Below, piece by piece: positions 1 through 11,725 of a stretch of DNA of 64,000 nucleotides. Origin of the DNA: Gnetum montanum. Its lineage: Eukaryota; Streptophyta; Gnetopsida; Gnetales; Gnetaceae. Location of the stretch: assembly GCA_015680685.1 (NCBI GenBank), contig MNCI01015984.1, positions 109,213 to 173,212 of the forward strand, written 5' to 3'. Numbering within the stretch: position 1 is the stretch's first letter; each line of letters begins with the position of its first letter. Made by a program: the position numbers and the translations under genes. A model generated the notes under the pieces. It was not told where the DNA came from. It saw only the letters and a program-made list of their open reading frames with translations, and made no database searches.

Positions 1-11
1 GGATGGTCATA

Positions 12-1837
12 TTAACATATCTCACATCCACTATCATTGTCTATTTTCAAATCCACAACCTCTTCGATGATGGCAACTTTACCCTTACCCTTCCTATGTG
101 CATGTTCAGCCTCTTTCTTTTTTCTTTCCTCACTACCTTGCTCTCTAGACTCCTCTACTATTTTAAGAATAGTTTGAAATCTATTATCTAGGGAATCCCA
201 CATTTGATCTACCTTTGCTAAAACTTCTGATATCATCTTTTGGATAGGCAAATTTTTCCTATTCACCATCTCTTTGAGTGGTGACTCTTCTTCATCCTCA
301 CAAAATCTTACTCCCCTCTTCTGAAGGGAAAGATCTTAGTTATACTCTTCTGAATTTTCTCTCTTTCATAGCTCACCTTCTTCCTTAGCAACCTACTCCA
401 ATAGTCTTTGAATTTGATGGGACCTAAGTTTGAATAGTCTCCCTTGGGCATAAGTCCCAAGGGTTCTTTTGGTTTCATTCCTAAGCCCATCCATGAGATG
501 GCGCATTTGATCCCTTTGCGAATAACTATGGCCAGGACAACGATGTAATAGTGCATAGTATCGACGGCCCATGGTAGCATCCAAGGGTTCATGTCCTCCT
601 TGTTTCCAACCTTGGATTTGCTTTTGTAAGTTAGACACTCGGGATTATGTTTGGTACTTGTCATTCAAAAATTCTAACATGGTACTCCACCTACGAATGA
701 ATTCCAGTTCTACAAACCAGTACCAGCTTTCCACTTCTTTAACTAGTATCTGTGGGAATAACTTAAGTTTTTTCCATTGGTTCTCTATGTTCTGTAAGGC
801 ACATGCATCATGGAATGTTTGTAAATGATTCTGAGGATCAGAATTGTATCCCCTTTCAAATCGTGGGATGTTGTTCATATCTAGTCTTGATCCTACTATC
901 TTTTTGGTGCCTTGTTAAAATTCTAACAGCCTCAATTATGTCTAACATACTTCAAGTAGCGAGTAGGGGTTCATCATGATCATCTCATCTATGGCGTCTA
1001 TTATGCCTACGTTGTTCCCTACTCTTCCTTATTCTATGCCCTCATCCGCTTTCTTGGTTGTTTCATCTATGACTTCCACTTTGCCTACCTTTATCCCCAT
1101 GGTCCTTTTCTTTATGACTACGTCTAGATACTAAATAAGAGGGTGAAGGAGATGATGAAGATAAAGAAGAAGGAGAATCATCACCATGATGGTATCTGCT
1201 ACCTTCTCTTTGGCGATCATGGCCTCGATCGCAATTGCAATCAGAATGTCCACTTTTATCATGTGTCCGTGTCCATTTTTTAGATTCTTTGTGCCCATGG
1301 GTATCAGAACCTGGGTTATGAATAGTGGAATGAAGGTTCTAATACACAACCCATTGGCCAAAGTCAAGGGGAGGAACATCATTGTGTGGGCGACTACCTA
1401 AGGCAGGTTCACCACCCTCATTTTCACTTAAGACATGTGGGGCATCCTAGGACCACTTACCCTTCAAAGACTTATGATGTCTCTCCTGTTGCAAGTCCCT
1501 TTGATGTTGTACCTTTTTGGGATGGTATTCTCTCAAGTCATGGTCTTGCACAACATATTTTGCATGTAAGTGTGGTATGATAATTCATGTGAGAGCACGA
1601 AGAAGCATGGTTGGGACTAAACAATCAGGAGGTAACACTATGTTACCCTCTAAGTGTCGCCAACGTAGTTGTTCGTCTTGATGGAGGATAAAGGTGAAGT
1701 CTATACTCATCAGGATGAATATATACCACTCAAACTTGTTAAGGGACTAGCGGATCAACATCATGTGTATTACGTCGTCGAGTGTTTCCTGTTTCAAACC
1801 TAGGCGGTGAGGTGCTTCCGCACAAAGAAGGAGACAT
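12..1837 (-). pseudogene. Element A gag (broken)
   Basis: Decayed gag read from an ATG at 1837. The N-terminal part (about 1837-1440) matches the start of the B gag, including a stretch like HPDEYI...FTFILHQDEQL. The retrotransposon gag core is visible at 878-393 in two frames, with MNNIPRFERGYNSDPQNHLQ, then ESWYW, the FIRRWSTMLEFLNDKYQT block, and LDATMGRRYYALLHRCPGHS. The tail at 269-12 ends in a cysteine motif (CEIC). Several stops and frameshifts break it. Gag would form the virus-like particle; this copy cannot make the full protein. Confidence 0.75.
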
Positions 1838-1955
1838 ACTTTTCTTTTCAGTGTGTAATGTATTCTTGTTTATTATTCTCTCAACCAACCCTAAGGGTTC
1901 ATTTCAATGATGTGAATGATTTCCTATGTTCTAATTAGCATACAAACAACTAAGT

Positions 1956-1972
1956 CCCTGGCAACGGTGCCA
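1956..1972 (-). other. Element A primer binding site (tRNA-Asp type)
   Basis: Minus strand reads TGGCACCGTTGCCAGGG, one base after the LTR end. The plant tRNA-Asp 3' end complement is TGGCGCCGTTGCCGGGG, so two transitions separate them. This primer is typical of Athila/Tat gypsy elements. Confidence 0.8.
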
Positions 1973-1973
1973 A

Positions 1974-2935
1974 TGATGAGCGATGAGGTACCCCTACGCT
2001 CAACCATACGAATACGAGTGTTTCATGCACGATCCAGTTGAATTCCAAGGACTAAGTGCTTATGCGCCCTTGTGGAACAAGGATGGGTTGGTTGATTGTT
2101 GTCTTTCCAAGCTTACCTGTATGTCACAATTGTATGGTTAAGTAAGCTTGAGGTATATGATTTTCATAGCTTTCATGTTTTTATGTCCTACACTAGTAAG
2201 GAAGGAGAGAGGTAACTAGGTGACTAATTTAACTTAACTACTCATTAACTAAGTTCTAACTAATCCTAACACCAACATCTGTTCCCACTTGCTGTACACA
2301 TCCTGAACCAGTGCAACACTGCTGGGATTACCAAACACTAATCATTACTGGCTTACCAAGCGTTACACGCATGCTCGAAGTGGTCATGCTTGTGTAATTT
2401 AATGATTTGCTTAATTGATCAAAATGAATTGTTGTGCTAATAATAGAAATGTAAAGTGCATAAAATAAAATAAAATAAAATAAATGCGTAAGAAAATAAA
2501 TAAAAGAAATGCATAAGAAAATAAATCTCAAGTGCTGCAAGGATGAATCAAAGAGCTTGTCTTTATTGTCGTACACAAAGTGTGATCAGGTACACAATGC
2601 TCGAATAAAGATCCATCTACACTTAGACCTCTTGGTGCGAGCACTTGGAAAATGCTCTAACTTTCAAACAAACTACAAGAGTTTCGTTACTTGACTGCTA
2701 AAAGACTTCCTTCTAATTGTGTGCCTCGGCACTATATTTATAGGCTTGGGAGCAACTACTCTAATAATTAGAGTAATCGCTCTAATAATTAGAATAATTA
2801 CTAAAGTAACCACTAGAGTAATCACTCTAATAATTAGAATAACTACTAGAGTAACCACTAGAGTAACTGCTAGAATAACAGCTAGAGTAATTGTTCTAAT
2901 AATTAGAATAACTGCTACAATAACCAATCTCATCA
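1974..2935 (-). repeat. Element A 5' LTR
   Basis: 962 bp, TG...CA ends, read on the minus strand. Alignable along its length with the B LTR at 17457-18402. It contains a 12/21-bp repeat array (2757-2925), a TATAAATA box (complement of 2735-2742) just downstream of the array, and the conserved hairpin (2107-2152). Confidence 0.85.
2757..2925 (-). repeat. 12-bp and 21-bp palindrome array in the A LTR
   Basis: On the minus strand the stretch is built of 12-mers of the type GTTACTCTAGTA mixed with 21-mers containing the palindrome TCTAATTATTAGA. The array ends about 13 bp before the TATA box, where U3 enhancers lie. The same array occurs in the B LTR. Confidence 0.85.
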
Positions 2936-3329
2936 CTTGGTTCACCTAGTAGCATAACACTTGGTGACCCAATAATGATTATATGAGCCCAAGATGTGTA
3001 CAGTAAGCCAAGATCGGATGCTCATCACTCTAGCCTAGAGTAGATGTACATTATTGTTATTACTTAGATTTATATTTCTATTCTTAACTTCCATCATGTT
3101 CACAACCAGGAGTATTAAAGGCCAAAAAACATCAATTATCATATGCCTCACTTTGAACTAAACCATTCATCACAAAGCTACCACTAGTCCAAGTGGAAAG
3201 ATAGCATTTTGCAATTAATGCTTAACAATCTAGATGTCACAACTAGTCCCATCCATGGAATTCAACTCTATCATGCATGAATGCTTGTGATTCGTATGGT
3301 TGGGTGTAGAAGGTACTTGCCACTCATCA
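2936..3329 (+). repeat. Element H LTR fragment, 3' part
   Basis: Right-hand part of a C-type LTR, split by insertion of element A. It matches the 3' LTR of C2 (about 44940-45323) from CTTGGTTCACCTAGTAG to the terminal CACTCATCA. A degenerate primer site follows (3331-3347, TGGCATCATTTCCACTA). It carries the family hairpin at 3149-3199, with one arm weakened by a G-to-A change. Confidence 0.75.
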
Positions 3330-3539
3330 TTGGCATCATTTCCACTAGGGATGGTGATAGTTATCCAAATCAATGAAATTTTACACGATCACTGTAAATG
3401 TATTAATGATCTATCTTTTAGAAAAAATCAATATTTTAAGTCACGAACATTATCACGCAAAACCATGTCTTCTTCATATAGGGCCAAGAGTGCATCACAT
3501 GATGAAAACACTGGTAGGAGAAATGATAGGATATATACT
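3330..3539 (+). mobile_element. Element H leader remnant
   Basis: Untranslated leader of a C-type element. It aligns with the C1 leader (4388-4590) and the G leader (56694-56809), including the shared block ATCTTTTAGAAAA...ATATTTTAA. It stops where the C1 LTR begins, so C1 is inserted here. No gene in this stretch. Confidence 0.65.
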
Positions 3540-4386
3540 TGATGAGTCATGAATCTGTTAGCCCTGATATCGGAGCCCAAAAAGTGATGTCAAATATTCA
3601 ATATCGTCTCTTCCATGCTAGCCTATAAATACAACACTTGGATGAATAGCTGAGATATAGAGAAAATAGTTTTAGTTTTAGTTTTCAATTAGCTTCTTTA
3701 TAGATTACTTTTCCAGTCCTATTATTTCCCAGTGCATGCCTACAGTATGATGTTTGTGATTGTATGATACTTTTATTCTTGTGTGATGTACTTGGACATG
3801 TTACATGATAAGAAATAAAGATCAAGATTACTCCCATCATTGCAACATCCACCTAGATTATTATTGCTTTTAATTGTGAATTATTTACTGTTTCCTTTAG
3901 CTAACATTTTCATTTATTGCTATTTACTATTCCTGTCATTAAGCAAAATGTGTACACCTTAATCATGAGCACTTAAGTGTAAGTACTTGATAATTCAGCA
4001 ATGTATCATTTGACACACTTAGTGACATACACTTGGCAATCCTAGAAGTAGCCTCATGAAGTCCAAGGTGTGTATAGACAATTAAGAGCAAACACTCATT
4101 GCACATAGGCTAGTTTAGATCTTATTTTTTGTTGTTCATTAGCTTAGTTAAGTCATCTCTTTATCATCATTAAGAGTAACATAGAATTAGATAACATCAT
4201 ATGCCTCACTTTGGACTAAACCATACATGACAAAGCTACCACTAGTCTATGTGGGAAGACAATGAACTACGATCAAAGCATAACGATTTAGATACACAAC
4301 TAGTTCCATCCATAGAATTCGACTGGATCATGCGTGAACGCTTTTGATTCATATGGTTGGATGTAGGGCTACCTCGCCACTCATCA
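3540..4386 (+). repeat. Element C1 5' LTR
   Basis: 847 bp, begins TGATGAGTCATG and ends CACTCATCA. TATAAATA at 3624-3631. Its U3 is short and holds GATATC/AATATC-type words, unlike the array of the A/B LTRs, while its last 200 bp are shared with the other families. Confidence 0.8.
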
Positions 4387-4387
4387 T

Positions 4388-4404
4388 TGGTGCCATTGCC
4401 AGGG
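4388..4404 (+). other. Element C1 primer binding site (tRNA-Asp type)
   Basis: TGGTGCCATTGCCAGGG, one base after the LTR. Three transitions from the tRNA-Asp complement. Confidence 0.8.
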
Positions 4405-4599
4405 ATTGTGCTAGCTATCTAGATTAGTTATATTATACACAATTGTTGTAAACATGTTAACAACATATCTTTCTAAAACATTAAAGCACACACACCATAA
4501 ATCAACAACAATGTCTCTCTCATAAGGAAGTGATAATGCACTATATAGAAAAAGCATTCATTGGAGAAATAACAACATATACAATGCAAAAAATTAGAG

Positions 4600-5977
4600 T
4601 GATCAATCTTACATAAGAATTTCATATGTTCATGACCATCTTAACAACACTCGAAGACTACATTCACCTAAGGTAGATAATCTTATAGGAGATGATGTAA
4701 GTCCTGAACTAGGGAAGCCCTCAAGGCCTATGACCTCTCGAAACCAAAAAATAATAAATTAAGGGACCCTGGGGAACACCATAGAAGCCATGGCAATCCC
4801 TCTAGTTCCTCATCTTCCTCTTCCCTTTCAATGTCTAGTTTTGATGAAGATAAATGTAGATATGAAGATAAAGCTCCACTAAATGGTTGAAATAGAAACA
4901 AAAATCAAATCCACAAGAACACTCACAATCATCAACATGAACATAGACAAAATCATCATAATCAACCGAATAGAAATTTTTATCACAACTTGTCTAATGA
5001 CGATGAACCCTTTTTAGCCACTCAGAGCCTAATGCAAATAAGAGACATAGTTAAGATATCTCGTAGGCATCACAAAGAGAGTCGCCTACCCAAGCTTGAT
5101 ATGAATAATATTCCTAAATTTTTAGGAGGCTATGATTCGGATGCACAACACCATTTACAAGCCTTCCATGATGCTTGTGCTTTCTACAACATTGAAAGTC
5201 CATGACAAAAGCTTAAACTCTTTCCTAGGACACTAATCAATAGAGTCAAAGTGTGGTATAGATCATTAAAACCAGATTCAATCTAACAATGGTCTACAAT
5301 GTTGGAACTCTTCAACAAAAAATACCAAACCTATTCGAGGATATCTAATTTGAGGAGAAAAATCCAAGGATGGAAGCAAGAACAACATGAACCCTTGGAC
5401 ATGGCCTTAGATAGCTATTATTCTCTATTGAATAGATGCCTAGGCCATGGTTTCTTCAAAAAAAAGGCAACTTTACCACATCAAAGATGGGCTTCGTAAT
5501 GAAATAAGGGAGACCCTTGGGATGTATGCCCTAGGTCAATTATTTGAGCTATAAACCCATCAGATCCAAGAACTAATCAAGCGTGTGGCAAAAGAAGAAG
5601 GAGAAATATGTAAATGGGATAATGTTGAGAAAAATCATTGGGACCCAACTCTTCAACAAAAGGAAGTCCATATCTATGAGAAGGAGAGAGAAACCACTCT
5701 TGATAAGGGGATCCTGCAACAAACCTTGTCGATATAGAAGTGTATTGATGAGCTTGAAGAAAAGTTTAATAGGATGGTGAAATGGATATATGAAAATGTT
5801 ACAATTCTCATTGAGATGGTCAAGCAAAGGATCATGCAAAATAAGATAAGCAATCATAATAAACAATGGATATAGAACCAAGAAACAACTAGGAACACTT
5901 TTCAAAAAATAAGAAAAATGGTTGACAAAAGTGAGGCTACAGACTAAACCACAGAAGAAGATAATGGATGTGACATC
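4600..5977 (+). pseudogene. Element C1 gag (broken, interrupted by D)
   Basis: Gag of the C1 element. Visible blocks are a Ser-rich N-terminal part (4790-4870), the core MNNIPKFLGGYDSDAQHHLQ with FHDACAFYNIE (5101-5205), MLELFNKKYQTY (5299 onward), WKQEQHEPLDMALDSYY, and a charged helical tail near 5573-5950. Frameshifts and stops separate these blocks. The sequence breaks at GATGTGACATC (5967-5977), where element D is inserted. The homologous codons in the C2 gag (about 16748) continue at 12564, right of D. Confidence 0.75.
5973..5977. repeat. Target site duplication of D, left copy
   Basis: ACATC, repeated at 12559-12563. The flanks joined across D match the uninterrupted C2 gag at about 16748-16780 (GACATCTACCTATATGATCA), which confirms the insertion. 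Confidence 0.9.
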
Positions 5978-6814
5978 TATATTCACCTAAATTGTCAGTG
6001 TAAGGCTAGAAGGGAAAACAAACACCGAAAGATCGTTGGGCAGCCATAGCTAACCCTGCCTTCGCCTGAGGGCAAGCTGGAAAAGAGAACAAAGGCAGAG
6101 TGCCTTGGATGGTTTGCACATAAATCAACCAAGGACTTCCCTGAGCGTAAGCTACGGTTAGCATTGGGGTTATCGTAAACGGTGTAAACAGAATGCAAAC
6201 AATGACACGAAATGTAAACAGAACGCAGAGCGTAAATACAGACTAAATTGTAAACGAAGTGTAAATAGAGCTATATTGTAAACAAAGCGTAAACAATATA
6301 AATGGAAGGAAATAATGAAACTGTGAATAGTATTTATGTTATGAATAGTGGTCACGCTATGAATAATGGTCATGCTGCACTCACGCCCAGTGTGTGTCCC
6401 AGCGTGTATGTGCAGCGTGAGTTCTGTAGCATGGGTATGTTGCACTCACGCTGCATTCACGCTCAGCGTAACCTTCAAAAACTACCATTTTAGACTTTGA
6501 AACTGGAATTTTCTGGAGGTTGGAACTGGAGGTTATCGATGCTGAGCCCTGAGGATGATTTGCACCTTGAACTCAAGTCATTTTAACTCAGTTTTGGGCT
6601 TCCAAAGTTGGTCACGCTACACTCACATTGCAGCATGACCACAACGTGAGTGTGAAAATTTGCAGGTAGCGTGAGTTCCTAGGAAAACCAGCATGAGTTA
6701 CCATGGAAAGCCAGCGTGAGTGACCTGCCTTAGTTAAATTTTGCCTCCCAAATGTGTGAAAGGGCTTGAGTTGCTTTTGCTTCAAACTGCTAGTCCGAAA
6801 TTAGTGGTGTTTCA
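5978..6814 (-). repeat. Element D LTR, left (3' LTR in element sense)
   Basis: 837 bp; begins TATATTCACC here and TGTACTAACC in the other copy, so the terminal TG has mutated. Ends GTGTTTCA. It holds a run of GTAAACAGAG-like decamers (6170-6300) and many AGCGTGAG/CTCACGCT words (6340-6730). Confidence 0.88.
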
Positions 6815-6828
6815 TTGGTCCCTCTTTA
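6815..6828 (-). other. Element D polypurine tract
   Basis: Minus strand reads AAAGAGGGACCAA just before the 3' LTR. It is the expected plus-strand primer and fixes the element's orientation. Confidence 0.7.
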
Positions 6829-7960
6829 TTGACATCTAGAGGAATCCACCTAAGAGACATCAACAAAGAAGTGAAAAACACCATGAACATCCAAGTACCA
6901 AGCATTGTCCATCGATCCTTAGCTAGACGTCATCGCACCATGTTCAAAAGTACATGGGATTGGAATTGGGGGAATGTAGTTCAAGATGCAAGGGGATTGG
7001 TTGTATCTGGGAGTATCAAGGGTTGATCAAAGAATATGATTATCGTTGGGAGTGTGAGATAAGAATGCTCTCACATGAACGAGTTATATCTTTGGTCCTT
7101 GTCAATAGCCAACGTTCAACAGACTCAGAGCCAAGACATAGGAGGTGCATTCCTTGGAGAAATAGGACTCTTTAAGAGTGTTTATGGGGCCCATTGTAAA
7201 CAGCCAAAGCCACGTGACAATGTGCAACATGGTCTCTTTGAGACACAAGTGTAACTGTTTTCCAAGACAATTGCCTTCTCGCCTGGGGCTTGTATGAGAA
7301 TAGCCAACAGTCTTTTGTTTATGATGTTAATAGGGTCATGAAGACCTTTTTGGTGCATTTTGCTCTTTGACCTTTTTGTTATTTTTCTTTTTTTGTTTGT
7401 TTTTTTCTTTTTTTCTTTGTTTTGATTTCTTGGTCTTTTTGAAAGAGCTTGTGTTTTGTGCCATGCTCGTGTTTGAGCGCTTGCATTTTGCATCGTGTAC
7501 TGTGTTCTGTGTTTTGCATCGCAACTGCTTGGAGAGTCACAGTATGCAACAGTGTATCAAGAGTTTTGAGTTGAGTGGAATGTATCCAGGGGTGTAATTG
7601 AATAGGATAAGGGGGCATGATGGGGAATCAGGAATGTATCAAGAGTTGGGAATGTACTTATGAACGGATTGATTAGCCCGGTTGCAGACATCAGGAAAAA
7701 TGTAATACCTTGTCATCACGATGAAGTGCATCTATGTATGAACGCCTCAGGAGTATCATCCTGCAAACACAACTCCAAGAAGACAAGAAAAACACAAATG
7801 AAACGGTTAGCTCAACACTTTAAACAAGGAGATGGAGTCACCATGTGCAATTTTTAAAGTAAACAGAATTATGAACAACATCAGCTTCATTAGTGTCCAT
7901 GAGGCAAATCATGCAGCAAGTCTTTGTGGAACATGTACAGCCAATTGCAGTAACACATCT
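6829..7960. other. Element D internal region without a recognisable gene
   Basis: Between the polypurine tract and the repeats, where pol would be expected. Open frames here are short and show no family motif. A T-rich tract occurs at 7376-7440. Confidence 0.6.
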
Positions 7961-8620
7961 TTTCAAGTTTTTTCCTGGTCGTCGATAGTATTGCCAGTTT
8001 ATAGTTTTGGTGGACTATTGCGGGTTAGTTTCATGTCGTAACCCCTCAAACAGTGCCAGTTTAGCATCATAGTGAATGGTGCATTGCTAGTTTATAGTCG
8101 TAGCGGACTGTAAAGAGGCAAACAAGTTTATAGTCTTAGTCGACTCTAGATGCTAGTTTTATGTCATGGAGGATAGATGTGGCAGTTTAGCATCATATTG
8201 GACAGAGCTCTGTGGTGTCGATTTATTGTCATGACTCCAGGACATTCTGTGGCATCAGTTTTAAGTCATGATGTCAGGAATGTTCTGTGGTGCCAGTTTC
8301 AAGTCATGGCTCAAGGACGAGCTGTGCCAGTTTATAGTCATAGTAGACTGTCTGTGCTTACCTTGCTTGTGTAAGGTGTGATGCTACATGCATGGTCATG
8401 CTGTGTGCCTGCAAGATCCTGCAAAAATCAACTAAAAAGAAAACAACATCAAGCAACACCTATCGTAAACAGAGTTAAAATGGATGAATGAAAGGAAAGC
8501 AATGCAAAAAGTGATAGTTTTACGCCATTCCGGGCCGTAAGCTAGTTCAAGTCCTTTTCGGGCCCCTATTAGTTTAACGTCATTTCAGATGTGGGATAGT
8601 TTAACATCATTTCAGATAGA
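7961..8620 (-). repeat. Irregular short repeats in place of pol in element D
   Basis: At least ten copies of a word such as CCAGTTTATAGTCATAG or AGTTTAACGTCATTTCAG, spaced 30-60 bp, some followed by GGACTGT. Clear copies start near 7990, 8059, 8088, 8128, 8153, 8182, 8260, 8296, 8328, 8571 and 8596. Related words recur inside the coding part at 9516, 9553, 10926, 10953, 10985 and 11015. Confidence 0.7.
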
Positions 8621-8632
8621 GGTTGTGAAGGG

Positions 8633-11080
8633 CTATTGGGTGGATGGGGCATTGTCGCCACATATGATGGTCTCCCTCCCTTTGTGGAGGAGGTGGAGTT
8701 CTTGGTGGATGGAAGATGACACTGCGCATGATCTAGCTAGCCAAGGATATCCTAGGATCATGTTGTAGTCTAGCATCTTATCAATGACTGTAAATTTTGC
8801 AAACTTGAGGTGCTGGTCTCCTATCATGAAGGTGATGTGGATTGTGCCTTTAATGGCTACGCGTGCTCCATTGAAGGAGTTTAGAGACTCGATTTTGGTC
8901 GGTTGAATGTTGTGCGTTAGGCCTAGTCGTTCGACGACAGAGTGCACGACAACGTTTTCTGTTGCGCCATCTTTGATGTGTACTCTATGTACTGTGTATT
9001 TTTCAATGCTTACACTAGTGTTTAACAGTGCATGTGTGACCTCCCCTTGTTTGGGATCGATCTTGACATCATTGTTGTGGAAGTTTAGAGTCGTTGTGTT
9101 TGTATCTTGTGGTACAAGGGATGTAATGGCTCTGCGAATGACATCTTCAGTTGGAGACATTTTTTTTGTAGCAGGGATGGAGGCGAGCACATGTGCTAGT
9201 GGTTGGCAATGCTTTGATGATGTTAAGACGAGGTCGAGTAAGGTAGGCGTTACATTCTTAGGTTTTAATGCATTTTGTGTATGAGATAGTATGTCTGCAA
9301 GGTTGTCATTTATGTTTGTTGTGGTGGGAGCCTCCTCCATTGTGTGAGCCGTAATGTACAGCTCTTGTGGAGGGGCAATGCATAAGGGTTGTTGTTTAGT
9401 GGCCCTAGGGGTAGAGCTAGGGCTAGTTTGTGGTTTAGGCGTTGGTGACTTGGGTTGCCACTACTTGTATGTGGCCAAGTTGCTAAAACTTGGACTTGGT
9501 GTGGATGTCGCCGGAGTAACTTGTGTGTTTAACATCGTGATGGATGGTGGCTGGCAATTTAATGTCGTACCAAATGGGTTGTTAAATGTTACCCTTATGA
9601 TGAAGGGTCTCTTGTTTCGGTAATTCATTGAAGGTACGGGACTGCTAGGTTGCACTACGTTGAGCAATCCTTTTTTTGCCATTCTTTGTAAATCATTTTG
9701 CAAATTTCAACAACTGTTTGTGTCATGTCTAGGCATTTGGTGGTAGTGGTAGTATGCACTTAAGTCAAAATGTTGTGGGACACATGCATTGTATGTTGTA
9801 GTGGGATGACTTGCCAATTCACAGTGTTTCTGTTTGCGTATGTAGGCATCATCTGACCTGCATTTGCATTGGACCAAACCAGCATTGAGGAGTTGTTCTA
9901 GCAATTCGGAAGGTTTTCCCGGCAAGGGTATGTGTTTGCATTGGGTGCGCTCATGTCTAAGAGTGGCTAGTGTGGCGGCGCGAAAGCTAGAGCTAGCGGC
10001 TTGGGGTGTTGAGGCCACGAGCATGTTGGTTGCATGTGTTGGCATGGTGATTGTTGCGATTATTGTGTTTGATGTTACTTGTGTATCCTGAGTTATTTGT
10101 GTTGGTTGTAGTTGTTGCATTTGTTGTTGTGCATGTTGTTGTTTGTGTTGTTGTGCATGTTGTTGTTTTTTGTGTTGGCTCCTGTAGGTCAAGTAGGATG
10201 GATCATTGCTTGCTCTTGCTGCCTTTTCGATGCCCTTTGCTTGGTCAAAGGCCTGGGTAAGAGCCTTTGGGACCTGGTAGAGTAGTTTGGACTTGATGAA
10301 GTCATTGACTACACCCTTGAAGATTGCCAAGAGATGTGTCTCTGCAATCGGCTCATGCATTTCATTGGCTGTGGCACTCCATTGCTAGAGGAAGGGTAGT
10401 ATGGGCTACAGGGGTCCTTGTCTGACGTGAAGGAGCTTGTCAATTGTTACTTTAGGTCTGATGTTGTATCTGAAGCATGTCACAAACTGGTATATGAGGT
10501 CCTCGAGGGATGCGATGGAAGCTCGGGGTAGGGCACGGTACCAATCTAATGCTTTGCCAGTGAGCGACAGGGGAAAGAGGCATAGAATGGCATGTGGCCA
10601 GGAGTGCAATGTGATGGCTTCTGTGCGGAATGTGATGATATGTGCATTGGGATCACTATGACTGTTGTATTTTGTTAGATGTGGCAACGAACCACCCACA
10701 GGTAGTGTAAGGGGTGGGACCGTAGGACAGATTGGATCATCACGGTAAAAGTCCACCACCTTGGGTGTGTTTAATGAGTAGCCTTAAGCTAGTTGATTTC
10801 CTCCTTCAAAGTCTGGATGAGTTGGGACACTTGTTCCCAACTCATAGATTCACTAGCCGGTTGTGTTGACTAGAATCACGTAGGTTGTGCGGTGAAGGGT
10901 TGGATCACTGGTTGTGGGCTTTGCGAGTTTAATGTCATGGCAAATGGCTGTTGGTAGTTTAACGTCATACCAGATGTGTGTTGGCAATTTAAAGAAGTAC
11001 TGGGCCATGGATAGTTTAACGTCATCCTGGATGGATAATGAGCAGATGCCTAAGGCATTGGTGAAACAGGCATGACACAT
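8633..11080 (-). pseudogene. Element D gag-pro polyprotein (a few stops)
   Basis: One reading frame from 10759 to 8633, about 708 codons, broken only by four single stops (near 10404, 10380, 9704, 9458; three TAG and one TGA). Order of parts: gag core with PLTLPVGGSLPHLTKYNSHS, then ALDWYRALPRASI; Gln/His-rich linker (about 10190-10090); a knuckle-like YYHYHQMPRHDTNSC that lacks the first Cys of the usual C-x2-H-x4-HD-x3-C form; then a retropepsin-like region with KDGATENVVVHSVVERLGL and MILGYPWL. The usual D-S/T-G of retropepsin reads D-G, so the protease is probably inactive. The same frame extends upstream (11080-10853) with four [DN]-[VI]-KL peptide repeats, separated from gag by stops. 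Confidence 0.8.
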
Positions 11081-11702
11081 GTGGCACCTGCGTAAATGTT
11101 GGGTTGAGGTTGGGGAGGTTGGGGCATGGCCCCAACATAGGCATAAGGTACTTGTGTTGCTTGGGGCTGGGCCCCATCATATGTACAAGGTGTTTAGATT
11201 ATTTGTGGCTGGACCCCAATGTGTGTAGACTGTGAAGCAAATGTCTTGGGCATGTGCTCCAAGTGCTATGATTATTGTGAGGAAGCAAGGCCCTAAGGGC
11301 TGTTGGGTTCGGGCAGGGCCGCAAACTCGTACACGTACTCAGATGGTGATCTTGGGTAAGAGGAAGTCATCTCAGAATTGTTATGTTGTTTGTTTAGTAT
11401 GTATTGGACAAGGTGATCCATGTTGGTGGCAGTCAGTACTTAGATCAGCTTGAAGTTAGGTGCAAATTATGGTGAATTTGGCTTTGAAATGGATGCGTTT
11501 TATGTGTTTTCGTTGAAAAACACTGTAGCATCACTGTAGTAGTACTGTAGCAGTGTGTAGCATGAGTACTGTAGCAATGTGCAGCATGAGTATCGTAGCA
11601 ACGTGACTACTGTAGCGTGAGCGTGAGTTTCAGCACTTGGTTTGCGCAACGTTTGAACAGGTAGCATGATCAGGGTTTTGATTAAATGGTAAACATGTTC
11701 AG

Positions 11703-11719
11703 CCATCCTTCTAGCACCA
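11703..11719 (-). other. Element D primer binding site
   Basis: Minus strand reads TGGTGCTAGAAGGATGG, five bases after the LTR end. It starts TGG, as a CCA-ending tRNA requires, but is not the tRNA-Asp type used by the other elements. I could not name the tRNA. Confidence 0.6.
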
Positions 11720-11725
11720 TTTTAC

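Larger units (their letters stand above)
1..2935 (-). mobile_element. Element A: partial Ty3/gypsy LTR retrotransposon, 5' part
   Basis: Minus-oriented LTR retrotransposon cut by the left edge of the window. It has a 5' LTR (1974-2935), a tRNA-Asp-type primer binding site and a decayed gag. LTR and gag match element B closely, so A and B are one family in opposite orientation. The LTR begins TGATGAG and ends CTCATCA. Just outside its LTR lies CTTGG (2936-2940), which should be one copy of the TSD; the partner is outside the window. The flank is an LTR of another family (H), so A is nested. Confidence 0.85.

Noticed and set aside
2673-2949. Open frames on both strands rich in Ile, Thr and Val, looking like a repetitive membrane protein
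   Set aside because: They are translations of the 12/21-bp LTR array, which is open in several frames because of its repeat pattern. The same applies to 17401-17719.
7182-7618. Overlapping Lys/Gln-rich frames on the minus strand in element D
   Set aside because: Produced by the T-rich tract at 7376-7440; no family motif and no link to the gag-pro frame.
8907-9284. 125-codon frame on the plus strand
   Set aside because: Shadow of the D gag-pro frame on the other strand; no motif.
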